Below the pieces are notes generated by a model, which had not been told where the DNA came from, made no database searches, and worked only from the letters and a program-made list of their open reading frames with translations. From NCBI RefSeq assembly GCF_042660705.1, contig NZ_JBHSUQ010000001.1: a stretch of 64,000 nucleotides of DNA; one strand, 5' to 3'. Made by a program: the position numbers and the translations under genes. The stretch comes from Undibacterium_A arcticum. GTDB taxonomy: Bacteria > Pseudomonadota > Gammaproteobacteria > Burkholderiales > Burkholderiaceae_D. Below are positions 20,589-31,096 of the stretch, piece after piece. Position 1 is the stretch's first letter. The number at the start of each line of letters is the position of its first letter.

Positions 20589-21517
20589 TTAATGTGCATC
20601 AGGCGGCGCCACAAATCCATGTTCACCGGGGCCGGGTAATCCTGGCGTTCGCCCGAACAATAAACTTTGTGGTTGCTGCTGGACGTCCGATAGCACGCGG
20701 TCCAGCACATGAGAGCTACGAGAAAAGTCGTTGATCATGCCGTGCAATTGCGGAAGAGAATCTTTTAAAGCCTGGCTCGTCTGCCCCACGTCGTCTGCAC
20801 TTCGTCCAATGTGATCCAGAGTATCGACCCGGACCCGCACATCCTGTGCAAGGCTGTTGAGATTGGCGAGTAGCGGATCCACTCGCGACAAAGCTTTGTC
20901 GGTCCGTGCGGTGATCGTCGGAAGCGCCTTCAGGGTTGGTTGAAGTTCGGTGGCAAGGTCGGCGATCCGGCCCGAAGCGGTCTTGAGATTGGATATCGTG
21001 AGCGACAAGTCATTCAGATTTCGTCATTGAGAAGTTTATTCACACGTTTTGCCGCCTGGCCCGTATCACGCAGCAGTTCTTGACCAGAATTGCCCACCTG
21101 ATCGAAAAATGACGGGCGCATGTCGATACGTCCAGGCTCATTATCACTGGACGACAGCTTTTCTGGTTTGTCTCCATCATCATCCAGTTGCACGAACGAA
21201 AGCCCAGTGATCCCTAAGTAACTTAGCTGTGCATAGGTTCCCTTATTGATCGGTGTGCCCTTATCCACACCGATCCTGATCAGGATCACATGTGGATCGC
21301 TCGCGGAAAATTGGATATCTTTAACCTTACCTACATCCACGCCACGCAGCCGAACAGGGGCATTGCGATTCAGACCGGATACCGGCGTTCTTGATACGAG
21401 TAAATAATCTTGCTGGTCCGTGGTATCGCCGTTTAGCCTGATAGCTACCAACAAAAGCCCAATGCAAAGCAATACCAGAAACAGTCCCGCCGACAGGGCA
21501 TGAGCGCGGTTTTCCAT
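20589..21517 (-). CDS. MlaD/Mce-family substrate-binding lipid transporter subunit, one frameshift
   Basis: Periplasmic Mce-domain protein tethered by an N-terminal helix (AGLFLVLLCIGLLLVAIRLN). The Mce domain (VSGLNRNAPVRLRGVDVGKV and YLGITGLSFVQLD) is followed by a long helical region. The reading stops at 21014 because one A is missing (plus-strand TTT at 21019-21021); the corrected frame reads LLNDENLNDLSLTISNLKTA and continues to 20589. About 310 residues in all. It is third gene of the permease-ATPase-Mce operon. GGAG precedes the ATG. Confidence 0.85.
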
Positions 21518-21532
21518 TGAAGTGCCTCCTTC

Positions 21533-22342
21533 TTACGCGGTATGCAGACCAACCGCCAACTTGTCGCGAAAATCCTTGACGTTTTCCTGCTCGCAGCGTT
21601 TTCGATGTCCGAGAAAAAAATTCTGCACAAAAGGATCTGGATGTTGCACGATCTCCCACAACGGTCCCACCGTCAAAAGTTGTTGATTCGCGAGTACTGC
21701 AACCCTGTCGGAGAGCGCCATTAACGTATCCACGTCGTGCGTCACCATAACGACGGTAAGATTCAGTGCGCGACGCAGTGACTCGATGAGTTGTACAAAG
21801 CCATGGCTACGTTCAGGATCGAGCCCTGCCGTGGGTTCGTCGAGGAACAAGAGTTCTGGATTGAGCGCCAAGGCCCTCGCCAGGGCGACCCGCTTGACCA
21901 TGCCGCCCGAAAGTTCGGCAGGCATTTTGTTCATGCTCATCGTGTCGATCTCAACGAGGTCGAGCTTCATCATGACCAGTTCGCGAATCACATCTTCGGG
22001 AAGCGCCTTCAGTTCACGCAGCGGCAGGGCCACATTGTCATACACACTCAATGCGGAAAACAGCGCTCCCTCCTGAAACAAGACACCCCATCGATTGCGC
22101 GCCTGTCGAAGGTCGGCGACCGGACAACCTTGCAACGGCAAGCCAAACACCTTGATCGTGCCACGACTCGGCGCCTCTAGTCCTAACATGAGGCGCAATA
22201 ACGTGGTCTTACCGCTGCCCGACCCACCAATAATTGCCATCACTTCGCCGGAATGCACACTTAGGGAAAGGTCGCGGTGAATAATGGTTGCACCATACTG
22301 GGTGCATACCGCGTTTACCTCAATAATGCTGTCTGTAGGCAC
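21533..22342 (-). CDS. MlaF-like ABC transporter ATP-binding protein
   Basis: ATPase of a lipid (Mla-type) ABC importer. Walker A GGSGSGKTT, Q-loop GVLFQEGALF, signature LSGGMVKRVALARAL, Walker B ELLFLDEPTAGLD, H-loop VMVTHD. About 269 residues with the GTG at 22342, one base from the permease stop; this start is preferred over the ATG upstream because the family begins here. C-terminal QNFFLGHRKR resembles the MlaF tail. It works with the MlaE-like permease and the Mce protein beside it. Confidence 0.88.
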   Translation of the reverse strand: MPTDSIIEVNAVCTQYGATIIHRDLSLSVHSGEVMAIIGGSGSGKTTLLRLMLGLEAPSRGTIKVFGLPLQGCPVADLRQARNRWGVLFQEGALFSALSVYDNVALPLRELKALPEDVIRELVMMKLDLVEIDTMSMNKMPAELSGGMVKRVALARALALNPELLFLDEPTAGLDPERSHGFVQLIESLRRALNLTVVMVTHDVDTLMALSDRVAVLANQQLLTVGPLWEIVQHPDPFVQNFFLGHRKRCEQENVKDFRDKLAVGLHTA

Positions 22343-22343
22343 G

Positions 22344-23476
22344 TTAGAATCCCACGTTGGAGAAAACCACGGCGAAAATCGCATCCACAATGATGACGAT
22401 GGTGATGGACGTAACGACTGAATCGGTGGTGCTAGCTCCTAAACTCTCGGTGTTCGGCTTGATTTGCAGTCCATAATGACAAGCAATTAATGCAGTCAGA
22501 ATTCCGAACACTGCTCCCTTACCTACGCCGAGCCACAGGTTTGCAATTGGAACCGCTGCTGGCAGGCCATGCAGAAATTGGCGATAACCGATGCCGAGCT
22601 GTAAATCTGCCGACAGCATTCCGCCAATCAAGGCTGCTATATCGCTCCACAGTACCAACAGCGGAAGTGTAATCGCAAGCGCCACTATCTTGGGCAGCAC
22701 CAATCGTTGTGTATGCGAAATGCCCATCGCCGCCAAAGCATCTAGCTCGCGCGTCACCCGCATCACCCCCAGCTGTGCCGTCATCGACGAACCAGAGCGC
22801 CCGGCCACCAAGATAGCCGCTAATATCGGTCCCAGTTCCCGCACGATGCCGAGTCCGAGAATATTGATGATGAAAACGTCAGCACCATAGTTCTTCAATT
22901 GGATGGCCGACAAATAACTCAGCACAACCCCAACAAGAAATCCCACGAGGGCAGTAATGGCGAGTGCCTGACTGCCGGTGCGATGAATATTTGCGGAAAT
23001 CTCACGCCAGGGAATGTTGGATGGGTGGCGGACCAGGTACAGACTATCGAGCAGGAGATTGCCGGCCAACAGTGTGATCGCGTACAAATTCTCGCCAAGC
23101 GATAGCAATGCCTGTCCAAGGCTAACCAGCAATTTCAAGGGATCTCGCGGCACCTCCGGCGGAACGGGAAATTGTTTGCTGGCCAGATCAGTGAACACGC
23201 CTTCGTACTCGGGCCTGAGCATCATGCTCGGCAGTCGGCGCCCCACATACGCCATAGAAAAAGCGCTCCCGCAGCGTCCAGTTGCTGGATGGCGCGCAGA
23301 TCCCATTGGGCATTGCTGTCCCTGGCATAGTCAGCTAACTGAGGGCGCAATGTAGCCGCATGCGGCAAAATGGCGCGTAGCAACCAAGTGCCACTTACTT
23401 CAATCCGGTTCGTGCCATCGGGATCGATCACCCGTTCTAACCCTGGCGGTGTAACGGTAGATGCCATGTCAGGCAC
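22344..23476 (-). CDS. MlaE-like ABC permease with N-terminal STAS domain, one frameshift
   Basis: Inner-membrane permease of an Mce/Mla lipid transporter. The first 85 residues are STAS-like (RIEVSGTWLLRAILP and WDLRAIQQLDAAGALFLW); the rest has five or so helices and the conserved VRELGPILAAILVAGRSGSSMTAQ core. One G is missing near 23242 (GGGG should be GGGGG): WRMWG should run on as RRLPSMMLRPEYEGVF. About 376 residues after correction, the usual size of STAS-MlaE fusions. It is first gene of the operon. Confidence 0.86.
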
Positions 23477-23882
23477 CGTAGGGGCAGATTGTTTGAGCCG
23501 GCAGCGCGGTCAAGAGCGTGCCGTAAGCCTTAATGCACTTTTTGACGGTAACTGGAATTTTGTCCTGAAGATAAGAAAACATCATGTTTTCCTGAAAAGT
23601 GGACGACGGAGTATGAATCGCGTGTAAATAATGTACCACCTGAGCGCATTTGTAACGGCGGACTCAGTGAATTGAAAGTGACAGGACGGGTGAATCTCAT
23701 TGACGGTGCCAGAATGCGGCGTAACGGAGTGGCAGCTAGCCCTGCCTTTAGCAACCACTTTCCTATCTTGCCAAATCGTCCCGACTGTTCGATGGTGCTT
23801 CAGTTGCTGGAGGAATCTATCAGGGAAGGGCATCTGATCGTGACGTTCTCCGTCAGCTCTCACTATGAGGTTAAATGATGAA
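23477..23882. other. Intergenic, possible IS remnant
   Basis: No gene recognised. The words GTACCACC at 23632-23639 and AAAAGTGG at 23595-23602 resemble the terminal repeats of IS21-type elements, but no transposase coding was found. Treated as unexplained sequence. Confidence 0.25.
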
Positions 23883-24799
23883 TCAGTGTCCGGGCGATAG
23901 CATCAGTCGCTCCAGCATTTCCCTTTTCTGGACACGATCGATCCACCACTTTAATGCCGCGCCGTCTTCGCCGGTACGCCAAGCAAGATAAAACGTTTCG
24001 ACCGGCTTTGGCTCGTGCACCTTTTTCTCGATCAGCAAGCCGTCCGCAAGCGCGGTGCGCGCGGTAGGTTCCGGCAGAAAGCCAAATCCAAGTCCTGCGA
24101 GCTGGAATTCATACTTGCTTCGCATATCGGACACGGTCAACGTGTCCTGCCCGAATACTAGTCCCACCGTGCGCGGCGGTAATTTTCGCGCCGAATCCGC
24201 GACCGATATCGCGCGATGAGCACGTAGTTCTGCTGTGTCGAGAGGTTCAGGAGCTTTGGCCAAGGGGTGCGTTGGCGCTACGGCGAAGATGAAGGGAATG
24301 GACCCCATCGGCACGGCGATGTAGCCACCGCCGGATGGCCCTTCACCCGCGGCGCCGATCAGCAAATCAACCCGTCGGTCCAGCAACGCTTCCCATGTAC
24401 CGGATAGCGCCTCATGCACGATACGCAAGCGCGTCTGATCGGCAATCTCGTAGAAGGCATCGATATCGTCCTTCAGCCCAATTGGAGAAACAGCGAATCC
24501 ATCCCGATGGATAGTTCAGTTTCCCAGCCTGAAGCGACCCGCCGGACGCGGGATTCCAAATCTCCCGCTGCCTTGAGCAGGTAGCGTCCTTCCTTCAGCA
24601 ACTCCTGCCCGGCGCGCGTCAGGCTAACTCTCGGCCCGATGCGTTCGAACACTTGTACGCCGAGATCGTCTTCGAGCTTGGCGACTGTGTAAGAAATGGT
24701 CGAAGGAACCCGGTGCAACTCTTTACCAGCTGCCGAGAACGAGCCGCGACGGTCGATCGCGTCGATGATCTGCAGCGCTTCGAGGCTTAATTTTAACAT
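23883..24799 (-). CDS. LysR-family regulator, one frameshift
   Basis: 305 residues after correction. Winged-helix N-terminus (LEALQIIDAIDRRGSFSAAG then LHRVPSTISYTVAKLEDDLG) and a periplasmic-binding-type effector domain (VDLLIGAAGEGPSGGGY, LRAHRAISV). The frame breaks near 24484 (SLFL, then LKDDIDAFYEIADQTRLRIV in the next frame). It is divergent from the pirin-doxX-azoR genes, which it probably controls; a TTCGAAATT-TCG box lies at each end of the intergenic region. Effector unknown. Confidence 0.85.
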
Positions 24800-24930
24800 T
24801 CGAAATTTTCGATCATAGAGTGGTAAATTTTCCGTTTTTCTTTTGGTTTCTACACGAGCATAATCCGATTCATTGGAATTTATGAGGTAACAGCAAGAAT
24901 CTTAGCAAATTTCATTGTTCGAAATTATCG
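24799..24930. promoter_or_regulatory. Two LysR-type operator candidates
   Basis: TTCGAAATTTTCGATCA at 24799-24815 (just at the regulator's start) and TTCGAAATTATCG at 24918-24930 (before the pirin gene). Both contain the palindromic core CGAAATT-TCG, suitable for a divergent LysR circuit. A further perfect copy of TCGAAATTTTCGATCA lies at 32470-32485. Confidence 0.5.
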
Positions 24931-25000
24931 CACTTGCAATTAACCATGACCCATCTCGGTATCGTTCGATGGCGTCAACAAGGAACCGAAGGAGAACCTG

Positions 25001-25699
25001 ATGTTACAAATTCGCAAAAGTGAGGATCGTGGGATTGCCGATCACGGTTGGCTGCATTCGCACCACACCTTTTCGTTCGGTCACTACCAGGACCCGCAAC
25101 ACACCGGTTTCGGTCCTCTGCTCGTGATCAACGAGGATCGCGTGCAACCGGCCCAAGGCTTCGGTACCCATGGGCACCGCGACATGGAGATCATCTCCTA
25201 TGTACTCGACGGCGCGCTCGAACACAAGGACAGCATGGGCACCGGCTCGGTATTGCACTATGGCGACGTTCAACGCATGACTGCGGGAACCGGGGTGCGG
25301 CACAGCGAGTTCAACCATTCCCGGTCAGAACTGGTGCATTTCCTCCAGATCTGGATTGAACCCAACGTGCAAGGGATTGCGCCAGCATATGAAGAGAAGC
25401 ACTTCAATCCAGAGTCGAAAGGGCCAGTTGCGCCTGATCGCCTCGCCGGACGGCCGTGCCGACTCAGTGCTGATCCATCAGGATGCGGCAATTTATGCGT
25501 CGATCCTGAACGGTGATGATCAAGTCCAGCACCAACTCGCACCCGGCCGCACCGCTTACGTACATGTGATCCGAGGACAGTTGACCGTCAACGACATCGC
25601 ACTGGCGACCGGAGACGCGCTGAAAGTGACCAACGAAACCTGCTCACTCTTGATCAGGCCGAAGCGGCCGAAGTCTTGTTATTCGATTTGCCTTATTAA
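25001..25699 (+). CDS. Pirin-family bicupin protein, two frameshifts
   Basis: Pirin-like metal-binding protein (YhaK/YhhW type). N-terminal cupin: HSHHTFSFGHYQDPQH, THGHRDMEIISYVLDG and TAGTGVRHSEFNHS supply His/Glu metal ligands. The frame shifts at about 25419 (one extra A) and again near 25638 (one base missing); in the corrected frames the text runs GQLRLIASPDGRADSVLIHQ and ends LDQAEAAEVLLFDLPY at 25699. About 233 residues. Such proteins often have quercetinase or redox-sensing roles; which one applies here is unknown. First gene of pirin-doxX-azoR. Confidence 0.85.
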
Positions 25700-25727
25700 T
25701 TCCGTCCAACCATATCAGGAGATTGCC

Positions 25728-26117
25728 ATGCAAAATGTATCGAAACTGTCTTACCCCCTCGGCCGTGCTTTCCTCGGCGCATTATTCTTCATTTCCGGCA
25801 TTTACAAAATCATTGGCTTTGCGTACGTGGCGGGCTGGATGGCGAGTTCCGGCCTGCCGCTCGCCGGCCTATTACTGGCAATAACGATCGTGATCGAAAT
25901 CGGTGGCGGCTTGATGTTGATCACCGGATGGCAGGCGCGCTGGTCGGCGCTGGTATTGGCGCTGTTTTTGATCCCCGTCACTTTCGTTTTCCATGCCTTC
26001 TGGAGCGCCGATGCAGCGAGCTTCCAGAACCAGTTGACGCAGTTCCTCAAGAACCTGGCGATCCTGGGCGGCATGTTGCTGGTGCTCCGACGTGAGCAAC
26101 CCGTAGCCAAGCGGTAA
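25728..26117 (+). CDS. DoxX family membrane protein
   Basis: About 129 residues, four membrane helices: AFLGALFFISGIYKIIGF, LAGLLLAITIVIEIGGGLML, WSALVLALFLIPVTFVFHAF and LAILGGMLLVL. The DoxX signature (G-hhhhSGhYKI) is present. AGGAG precedes the ATG at 25728. It probably forms a small redox-related membrane protein, as DoxX proteins accompany pirins and oxidoreductases; function is inferred from family. Confidence 0.85.
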   Translation: MQNVSKLSYPLGRAFLGALFFISGIYKIIGFAYVAGWMASSGLPLAGLLLAITIVIEIGGGLMLITGWQARWSALVLALFLIPVTFVFHAFWSADAASFQNQLTQFLKNLAILGGMLLVLRREQPVAKR

Positions 26118-26212
26118 CCACTGCATCTGCATCAGATATTTCCTCATCGTGATTGTCCGTACACAGTCATTGATTGCATCCCGCAACTCCACTTTTTAAA
26201 GGCTTACCTATC

Positions 26213-26827
26213 ATGGCGACCATTCTTCACATCAATAGCAGTGTCCGCAATGCAGGCTCCATTTCCCGTCAACTAACCGCTGAGTTCCTAAGCAAATGGC
26301 AGGCCATCCAGCCCGCCGATGTGATCGTCGAGCGCGATCTGGCGGCCAACCCGGTGCCACACCTGACCGAACAAATGATGGGAGCGTTCTTTACGCCGGC
26401 AGAGCAACGTTCCCCCGAGCAGGCGCAGACTGTGCAATTGTCCGATGACCTGGTGGCTGAACTGCTGAGCGCAGATACCATTGTGATCGGCGCGCCGATG
26501 TACAACTTCTCCGTCAGCTCGACACTGAAGGCCTGGATCGATCATGTGGCCCGCGCTGGCTTGACATTCAAATACACTGAAACCGGCCCGGTTGGGATGG
26601 TTCAGGGAAAAAAGGTGTACATCTTCACCTCGCGCGGCGGCGTTTATAGCCAAGGCCCGGCCAAGTCGATGGATTTCCATGAAACGTACCTGCGTGCGGT
26701 GCTGGGCTTTATCGGTCTGACCGACATCACCTTCATTCATACCGAAGGGCTGGCGATGGGCGACGCGGCGGTGGCCGATGCGCTGACGCAAACCCGACAG
26801 GCGATTGGCGAATTAGTAGCAGCCTGA
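26213..26827 (+). CDS. azoR: FMN-dependent NADH-azoreductase
   Basis: Flavodoxin-like quinone/azo reductase, 204 residues. HINSSVRNAGSISRQLTAEF binds FMN phosphate, APMYNFSVSSTLKAWIDHVARAG is the family motif, and FTSRGGVYS binds the isoalloxazine region. Reduces quinones and azo compounds by two-electron steps with NADH. It is preceded by a DoxX gene and followed by a good terminator, so it ends the operon driven from near 24930. Confidence 0.93.
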   Translation: MATILHINSSVRNAGSISRQLTAEFLSKWQAIQPADVIVERDLAANPVPHLTEQMMGAFFTPAEQRSPEQAQTVQLSDDLVAELLSADTIVIGAPMYNFSVSSTLKAWIDHVARAGLTFKYTETGPVGMVQGKKVYIFTSRGGVYSQGPAKSMDFHETYLRAVLGFIGLTDITFIHTEGLAMGDAAVADALTQTRQAIGELVAA

Positions 26828-26850
26828 ACGCTTTAAATTATAGGGAAGGG

Positions 26851-26882
26851 ATGGCATCCACCGGATGCCATGCCTTTTTTTC
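26851..26882 (+). terminator. Rho-independent terminator after azoR
   Basis: Perfect 9-bp stem ATGGCATCC / GGATGCCAT with an ACC loop, then TGCC and a run of T residues. Confidence 0.85.
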
Positions 26883-26992
26883 GTTCAAGCGATTTATCCT
26901 ATGAACCTGTCCGCCTTGTCATTACAAAGTGTCGAATGTAGTGCCTTGGCCGAGATCTGCGAGAAGGCCCCTTTACCATGGCGATTTTCGAC

Positions 26993-27944
26993 TTAGCGAT
27001 TAAGAAATTCTACAAGCTTTGGAACGACCTGATCAGTCGCTTCCTCCATGAGCCAATGGCCGGATCTCGGGATAACGATGCCCTCCGCGTTTGTCGCCAC
27101 AAGTCGTCCCTGTTGTATCAAGAACTCACCAGAAGCTTTCACCGGTGAGAACAAGCATTGGCATTGGTAACGGTGTTTTCGCGAATTGTTCAAAATCCTT
27201 TGCATCTTGCTCGAATGCGCGGAAGACTTCGAAACCTGCTCGCATGTGGCCCGGTTGTGCATAGGCTGCTGCGTAAAACTTACGGTCGCGCTCGGGAACG
27301 GAGTGCGTTTTATCAGCGGCAAAGTCATTCCAGAAATGTTCCAAATAGATGCGCTCACGTCCCTTCACGAGTCCGAGCGCTGTCTCACCGTAGAAATGGA
27401 AATGCCAGAGATCGCGCAGTAGCCAAACGTCGCGCCAATTGCCTACCCCTGGCAAGAACGCGTCCATCAACACGATCCGATCCACTTCCTTGGGATACTG
27501 TGCTGCGTACGCATAAGCGACCATCAGTCCGATGTCATGCCCGACAAGTCTAATATGTTCAAAACCAAGGCCGGACACGAGGGCGTGAATATCTTGGGCC
27601 ATGCCTTTCTTTGTGTAACCGTCAGGCGGCGCGGACGATTGCCCGAACCCGCGTAAGTCGGGAGCGATCACGGTGTGTGTCTTTGCTAGCTGCCCCATTA
27701 ACGGAAGCCACATATGACTTGTTTCGGCGTAGCCATGTAAAAGTACTATGGGGTCCCCTTTGCCAGAAACCAGATAGTGAATGCGTATTCCATTGACGTC
27801 CGCGAAGCGACTTTGCGGGGCTTGAGCAAATGCTGAAGCCCCAAAGACAGCAGCCGCTGCAAGAGCGAGCAAGCCGGTATAAACAGTAGCTTTTATAGTC
27901 CGAATAAGTGTGATCGTGCGGAGGGAATTCAACAAATTTTTCAT
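26993..27944 (-). CDS. Exported alpha/beta hydrolase (epoxide hydrolase/dehalogenase-like), one frameshift
   Basis: About 316 residues. N-terminal signal peptide (residues 20-40, ending ASAFAQA), then the fold: IVLLHGYAETSHMW (oxyanion), DLRGFGQSSAP, and the nucleophile elbow VGHDIGLMVA with Asp, not Ser. The cap region follows, and the catalytic His is in RSGHWLMEE. The frame breaks near 27137 (TGE then KASGEFLIQQGR). An Asp nucleophile places it with epoxide hydrolases and fluoroacetate-type dehalogenases; the real substrate is unknown. Good RBS (GGAG). Confidence 0.82.
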
Positions 27945-28247
27945 GGAACTGCTCCAAGTTATTATTGAAAAAAATACTGTTGACTCATTGCTTTACCGGC
28001 AGCGCATTCAGAGGTGACAAACAAGGCAGATTCAGCGGATATGAAGTGCGTCACATCGCTTCAAATATCGGCTTGTGTACACAAACTTCCGGTGGGAAAT
28101 ATTGATTTGTTTGATTTTATTTTCTTCAGTTGCTGCGTTTTTTCATTGTAGGCTGCTTTCCATATTGCGCTTAGCTATCAGTGACTGTTTCCTCGTTTTG
28201 CGGCAAGTGCAGAGTCGAGCGCCATGACTTGACAGTGACAGCTTGCA
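27945..28247. other. Intergenic, no gene seen
   Basis: Holds the promoter region of the hydrolase gene and the far end of the second LysR gene. No family-like frame. Confidence 0.4.
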
Positions 28248-29158
28248 CTAGACATCCATGTCCCATGGGGGGGTCTCTTTGAACGCGTCAGCTAGGAAAT
28301 CGACCATCACGCGAACCTTCGCACTAAGATGACGACGACTCGGATAAACCGCCAGCACATCAATGTCTGGCAGTCGGTAGCCAGGTAACAGCGGCACAAG
28401 CCTACCGGCACGCAAGTCGGCGCCGATCAAAAAGCTGGGTTGCCAGATGATGCCGAGTCCCGCCAGCGCCGCCGCGCGCGCGGTATCGCCATTGTTGGTG
28501 TGCATAACGCATGACACCTTTACCGGATTCGCCTGGCCATTTTCATCGGTGAAGTTCCACTCGTCGGCCGTGGCGGCGTAACTGTATCCAATGCAAGTGT
28601 GGCCGATCAGGTCTGACGGAGTTTTCGGTGAACCGTTTTTGCGCAGATAGGCAGGAGAAGCACAGACGATGTTGTGCGAGGCGGCGAGTTTGCGCGCCGC
28701 ATAGGAGGTTGAACCGGTGCGCGAGATACGTATCGCCAAGTCATAACCTTCCTCAACGATGTCGACCACACGGTCAACCAGTGCGATGTCCAGCTCCACC
28801 TCAGGATAGCGCTGCAGGAACTGCGGCCACAGCGGTGCCAGATGCAGTATGCCGAAGCTTAGCGGCGCGTTAATACGAAGAAGTCCGCGCGGCTGCATGG
28901 TGGCTGAAGATGCGATCAGCTCGACTTCTGCCACTTCATCGAGGATGGCCTTGGCCCGCTCAAACAGAGTCTCTCCACTTTCCGTCAGTGACATCTTCTG
29001 CGAACTGCGATTGAGTAGCCTCGTGCCCAGATGGGATTCCAGATCGCGGACATAGCGCGTCACATTGGCTGGGGATGTCTCCAGCGCGTCGGCCGCGCGC
29101 GCAAAGCCATTTTTCGTACCACCTCCACAAATACCTCGAGCGCACGCAAGCGATCCAT
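28248..29158 (-). CDS. LysR-family regulator 2, frameshift in helix-turn-helix region
   Basis: About 303 residues after correction, CrgA/DmlR-like. The ATG at 29158 gives MDRLRALEVFVEVVR, a typical start; then one T is missing (plus-strand AAA at 29103-29105) before ARAADALETSPANVTRYVRD in the next frame. The effector domain (LRINAPLSFGILHLAPLWPQF, LDIALVDRVVDIVEEGYDLAIR) is complete. It is divergent from the two SDR genes and probably controls them; I saw no strong operator. Confidence 0.86.
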
Positions 29159-29331
29159 ATCGTTCTCTTTCCGCCTATTGATTCATAAATACTGAATATG
29201 CCATCACTTTTTATCGCATTGATGTATGCATTTGTAAATCATATAGTGTGTCTACGGGCTGAGCAACCGCGCCAATGCCCGATCAGTCATTGACCCCGTA
29301 GCCAATCAATTACTTTATTAGGAGCAGCATC

Positions 29332-30096
29332 ATGAATCGTTTAAACGGAAAAGTCGCCATCATCACCGGCGCAAGTTCAGGAATAGGTCGTGCAACCGCA
29401 AAACTGTTTGCCAAGGAAGGCGCCAAAGTGGTGGTCGCAGCGCGTCGTCAGTCAGAGCTTGATAGCCTGGTTGCAGAAATCACTTCGGCTGGTGGTGCGG
29501 CAGTTGCCCTTGCGGGTGACGTCCAATCAGAAGCTTATGCTCAAGCCCTGGTTGAGTTGGCATTGAGCAAGTTTGGCCGCCTCGATGTTGCTTTCAACAA
29601 TGCTGGCACTCTGGGTGAAATGGGCCCAACTACCGGTATATCCGAACAAGGTTGGACAGAAGCCCTAAACACCAATCTGACCAGCGCTTTTTTGGGGGCC
29701 AAGCATCAAATTCCCGCAATGCTAAAAACGGGGGCCGGCTCGATTATTTTCACGTCGACTTTCGTTGGCCATAGCCTTGCCTTCCCCGGTATAGCTGCTT
29801 ATGCTGCCAGCAAGTCGGGATTGATCGGGCTAACCCAGGCATTGGCGGCCGAATACGGCGCGCAAGGAGTGCGCGTCAATTCGATTTTGCCTGGCGCCGT
29901 GGACACAGAAATGTACCGGGGTATGAACAACACCGCCGAATCGCAAACGTTTGTGACCAATCTGCATGCATTGAAACGCACCGCGCAACCGGAAGAACTG
30001 GCGCGCTCGGTGTTGTACCTGGCCTCCGATGATTCTTCCTTCGTCACCGGCACTGCTTCGCTGGTAGACGGCGGAGCATCCATCACGCGCACCTGA
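29332..30096 (+). CDS. SDR family oxidoreductase
   Basis: Classical short-chain dehydrogenase, 254 residues. Cofactor motif TGASSGIGRAT, NNAG near residue 90, catalytic Ser in FTSTFVGH, and YAASKSG (Tyr-x3-Lys). Arg residues after the second strand (AARRQSE) favour NADP(H). RBS AGGAGC precedes ATG at 29332. A second SDR follows; both face the LysR gene. Substrate unknown. Confidence 0.88.
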   Translation: MNRLNGKVAIITGASSGIGRATAKLFAKEGAKVVVAARRQSELDSLVAEITSAGGAAVALAGDVQSEAYAQALVELALSKFGRLDVAFNNAGTLGEMGPTTGISEQGWTEALNTNLTSAFLGAKHQIPAMLKTGAGSIIFTSTFVGHSLAFPGIAAYAASKSGLIGLTQALAAEYGAQGVRVNSILPGAVDTEMYRGMNNTAESQTFVTNLHALKRTAQPEELARSVLYLASDDSSFVTGTASLVDGGASITRT

Positions 30097-30192
30097 GCTT
30101 TGAAAATATCTCGAACTATTTACCAATGATGTTTCGTCGCAATCTCGCGGCAGAACATTTGGCAATCTCAACATCAATCCAAGGAATTTATT

Positions 30193-30942
30193 ATGAAACG
30201 TTTCGACAACAAATCTGTACTCGTCACTGGCGGCAATAGTGGCATCGGTCTGGCCACTGCGCTGGAATTCGCCAGGCAAGGCGCGCGCGTCATCATCACC
30301 GGTCGTGACCAGGCGACGCTCGATCAGGCCAAAGCGCAACTCGGATCGAGCGCGATCGCGCTGCGCAATGACGCCGGTGACATCCATGCCGCCAAAGATT
30401 TGGCAAACACCTTGGGCGGCCTGGGCATCAAGCTCGATGCCGTGTTTATCAATGCAGGTGTCGCCAAGCTCGCTCCCGTGGAAGCGGTCGATGAAGCATT
30501 GTGGGATCAGACTTTTAACATCAATGTGAAAGGCGCCTATTTCGCGATACAAGCCTTGATACCACTGCTGAATCCCGGAGCGGCAATCATCCTGAACGGC
30601 TCCATCAATGCCCGTATCGGCATGCCCACTTCCAGTGTATATGCGGCAAGCAAGGCGGCGTTGATTTCGCTCGCCAAAACCTTGTCGTCCGAACTGATAG
30701 GCCGCGGCGTGCGTGTCAATGTGGTGAGCCCAGGCCCGGTCGCGACGCCACTGTACGGTCGCCTTGGCATCCCCGCCGAGCAGCTGGACGAAGTAGCCGC
30801 CGGCATACAGGCGCAAATCCCGCTCAAGCGTTTTGGTACCCCAGACGAAGTGGCGAGTGCGGTTGTGTACCTTTCATCGCCAGAAGCTGCATTCATCGTC
30901 GGCACCGAGTTGATCGTTGACGGCGGCATGAGCCAATTGTAA
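30193..30942 (+). CDS. SDR family oxidoreductase (second)
   Basis: 249 residues, only distantly related to its neighbour. Motifs TGGNSGIGLATAL, NAGVAKLAPVEAV, GSINARIG (Ser), YAASKAALISLAKTL (Tyr-x3-Lys) and a C-terminal VGTELIVDGGMSQL. The TGR after the beta-2 strand suggests NADP(H). AAGGAA precedes ATG at 30193. A GC-rich hairpin follows at 30951. Possible roles include aldehyde/ketone reduction or xenobiotic response. Confidence 0.88.
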   Translation: MKRFDNKSVLVTGGNSGIGLATALEFARQGARVIITGRDQATLDQAKAQLGSSAIALRNDAGDIHAAKDLANTLGGLGIKLDAVFINAGVAKLAPVEAVDEALWDQTFNINVKGAYFAIQALIPLLNPGAAIILNGSINARIGMPTSSVYAASKAALISLAKTLSSELIGRGVRVNVVSPGPVATPLYGRLGIPAEQLDEVAAGIQAQIPLKRFGTPDEVASAVVYLSSPEAAFIVGTELIVDGGMSQL

Positions 30943-30950
30943 TTCCGGCC

Positions 30951-30971
30951 GCCCCCGGTCAAGCCGGGGGC
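30951..30971 (+). terminator. GC-rich hairpin after SDR pair
   Basis: Stem GCCCCCGG / CCGGGGGC with a 5-nt loop. There is no T-tract, so it may be weak. Confidence 0.45.
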
Positions 30972-31096
30972 AATTCATCCGATGATTTGTCAGCAGTCTG
31001 AACACTAGTCCCATAACCCGCGTCGCCGTGGTGTATGGGGGTCACGACGCTTCGAGAAGCGTGCTGCAGGCGATGGCTTTGTGCGTCGCTCAAATT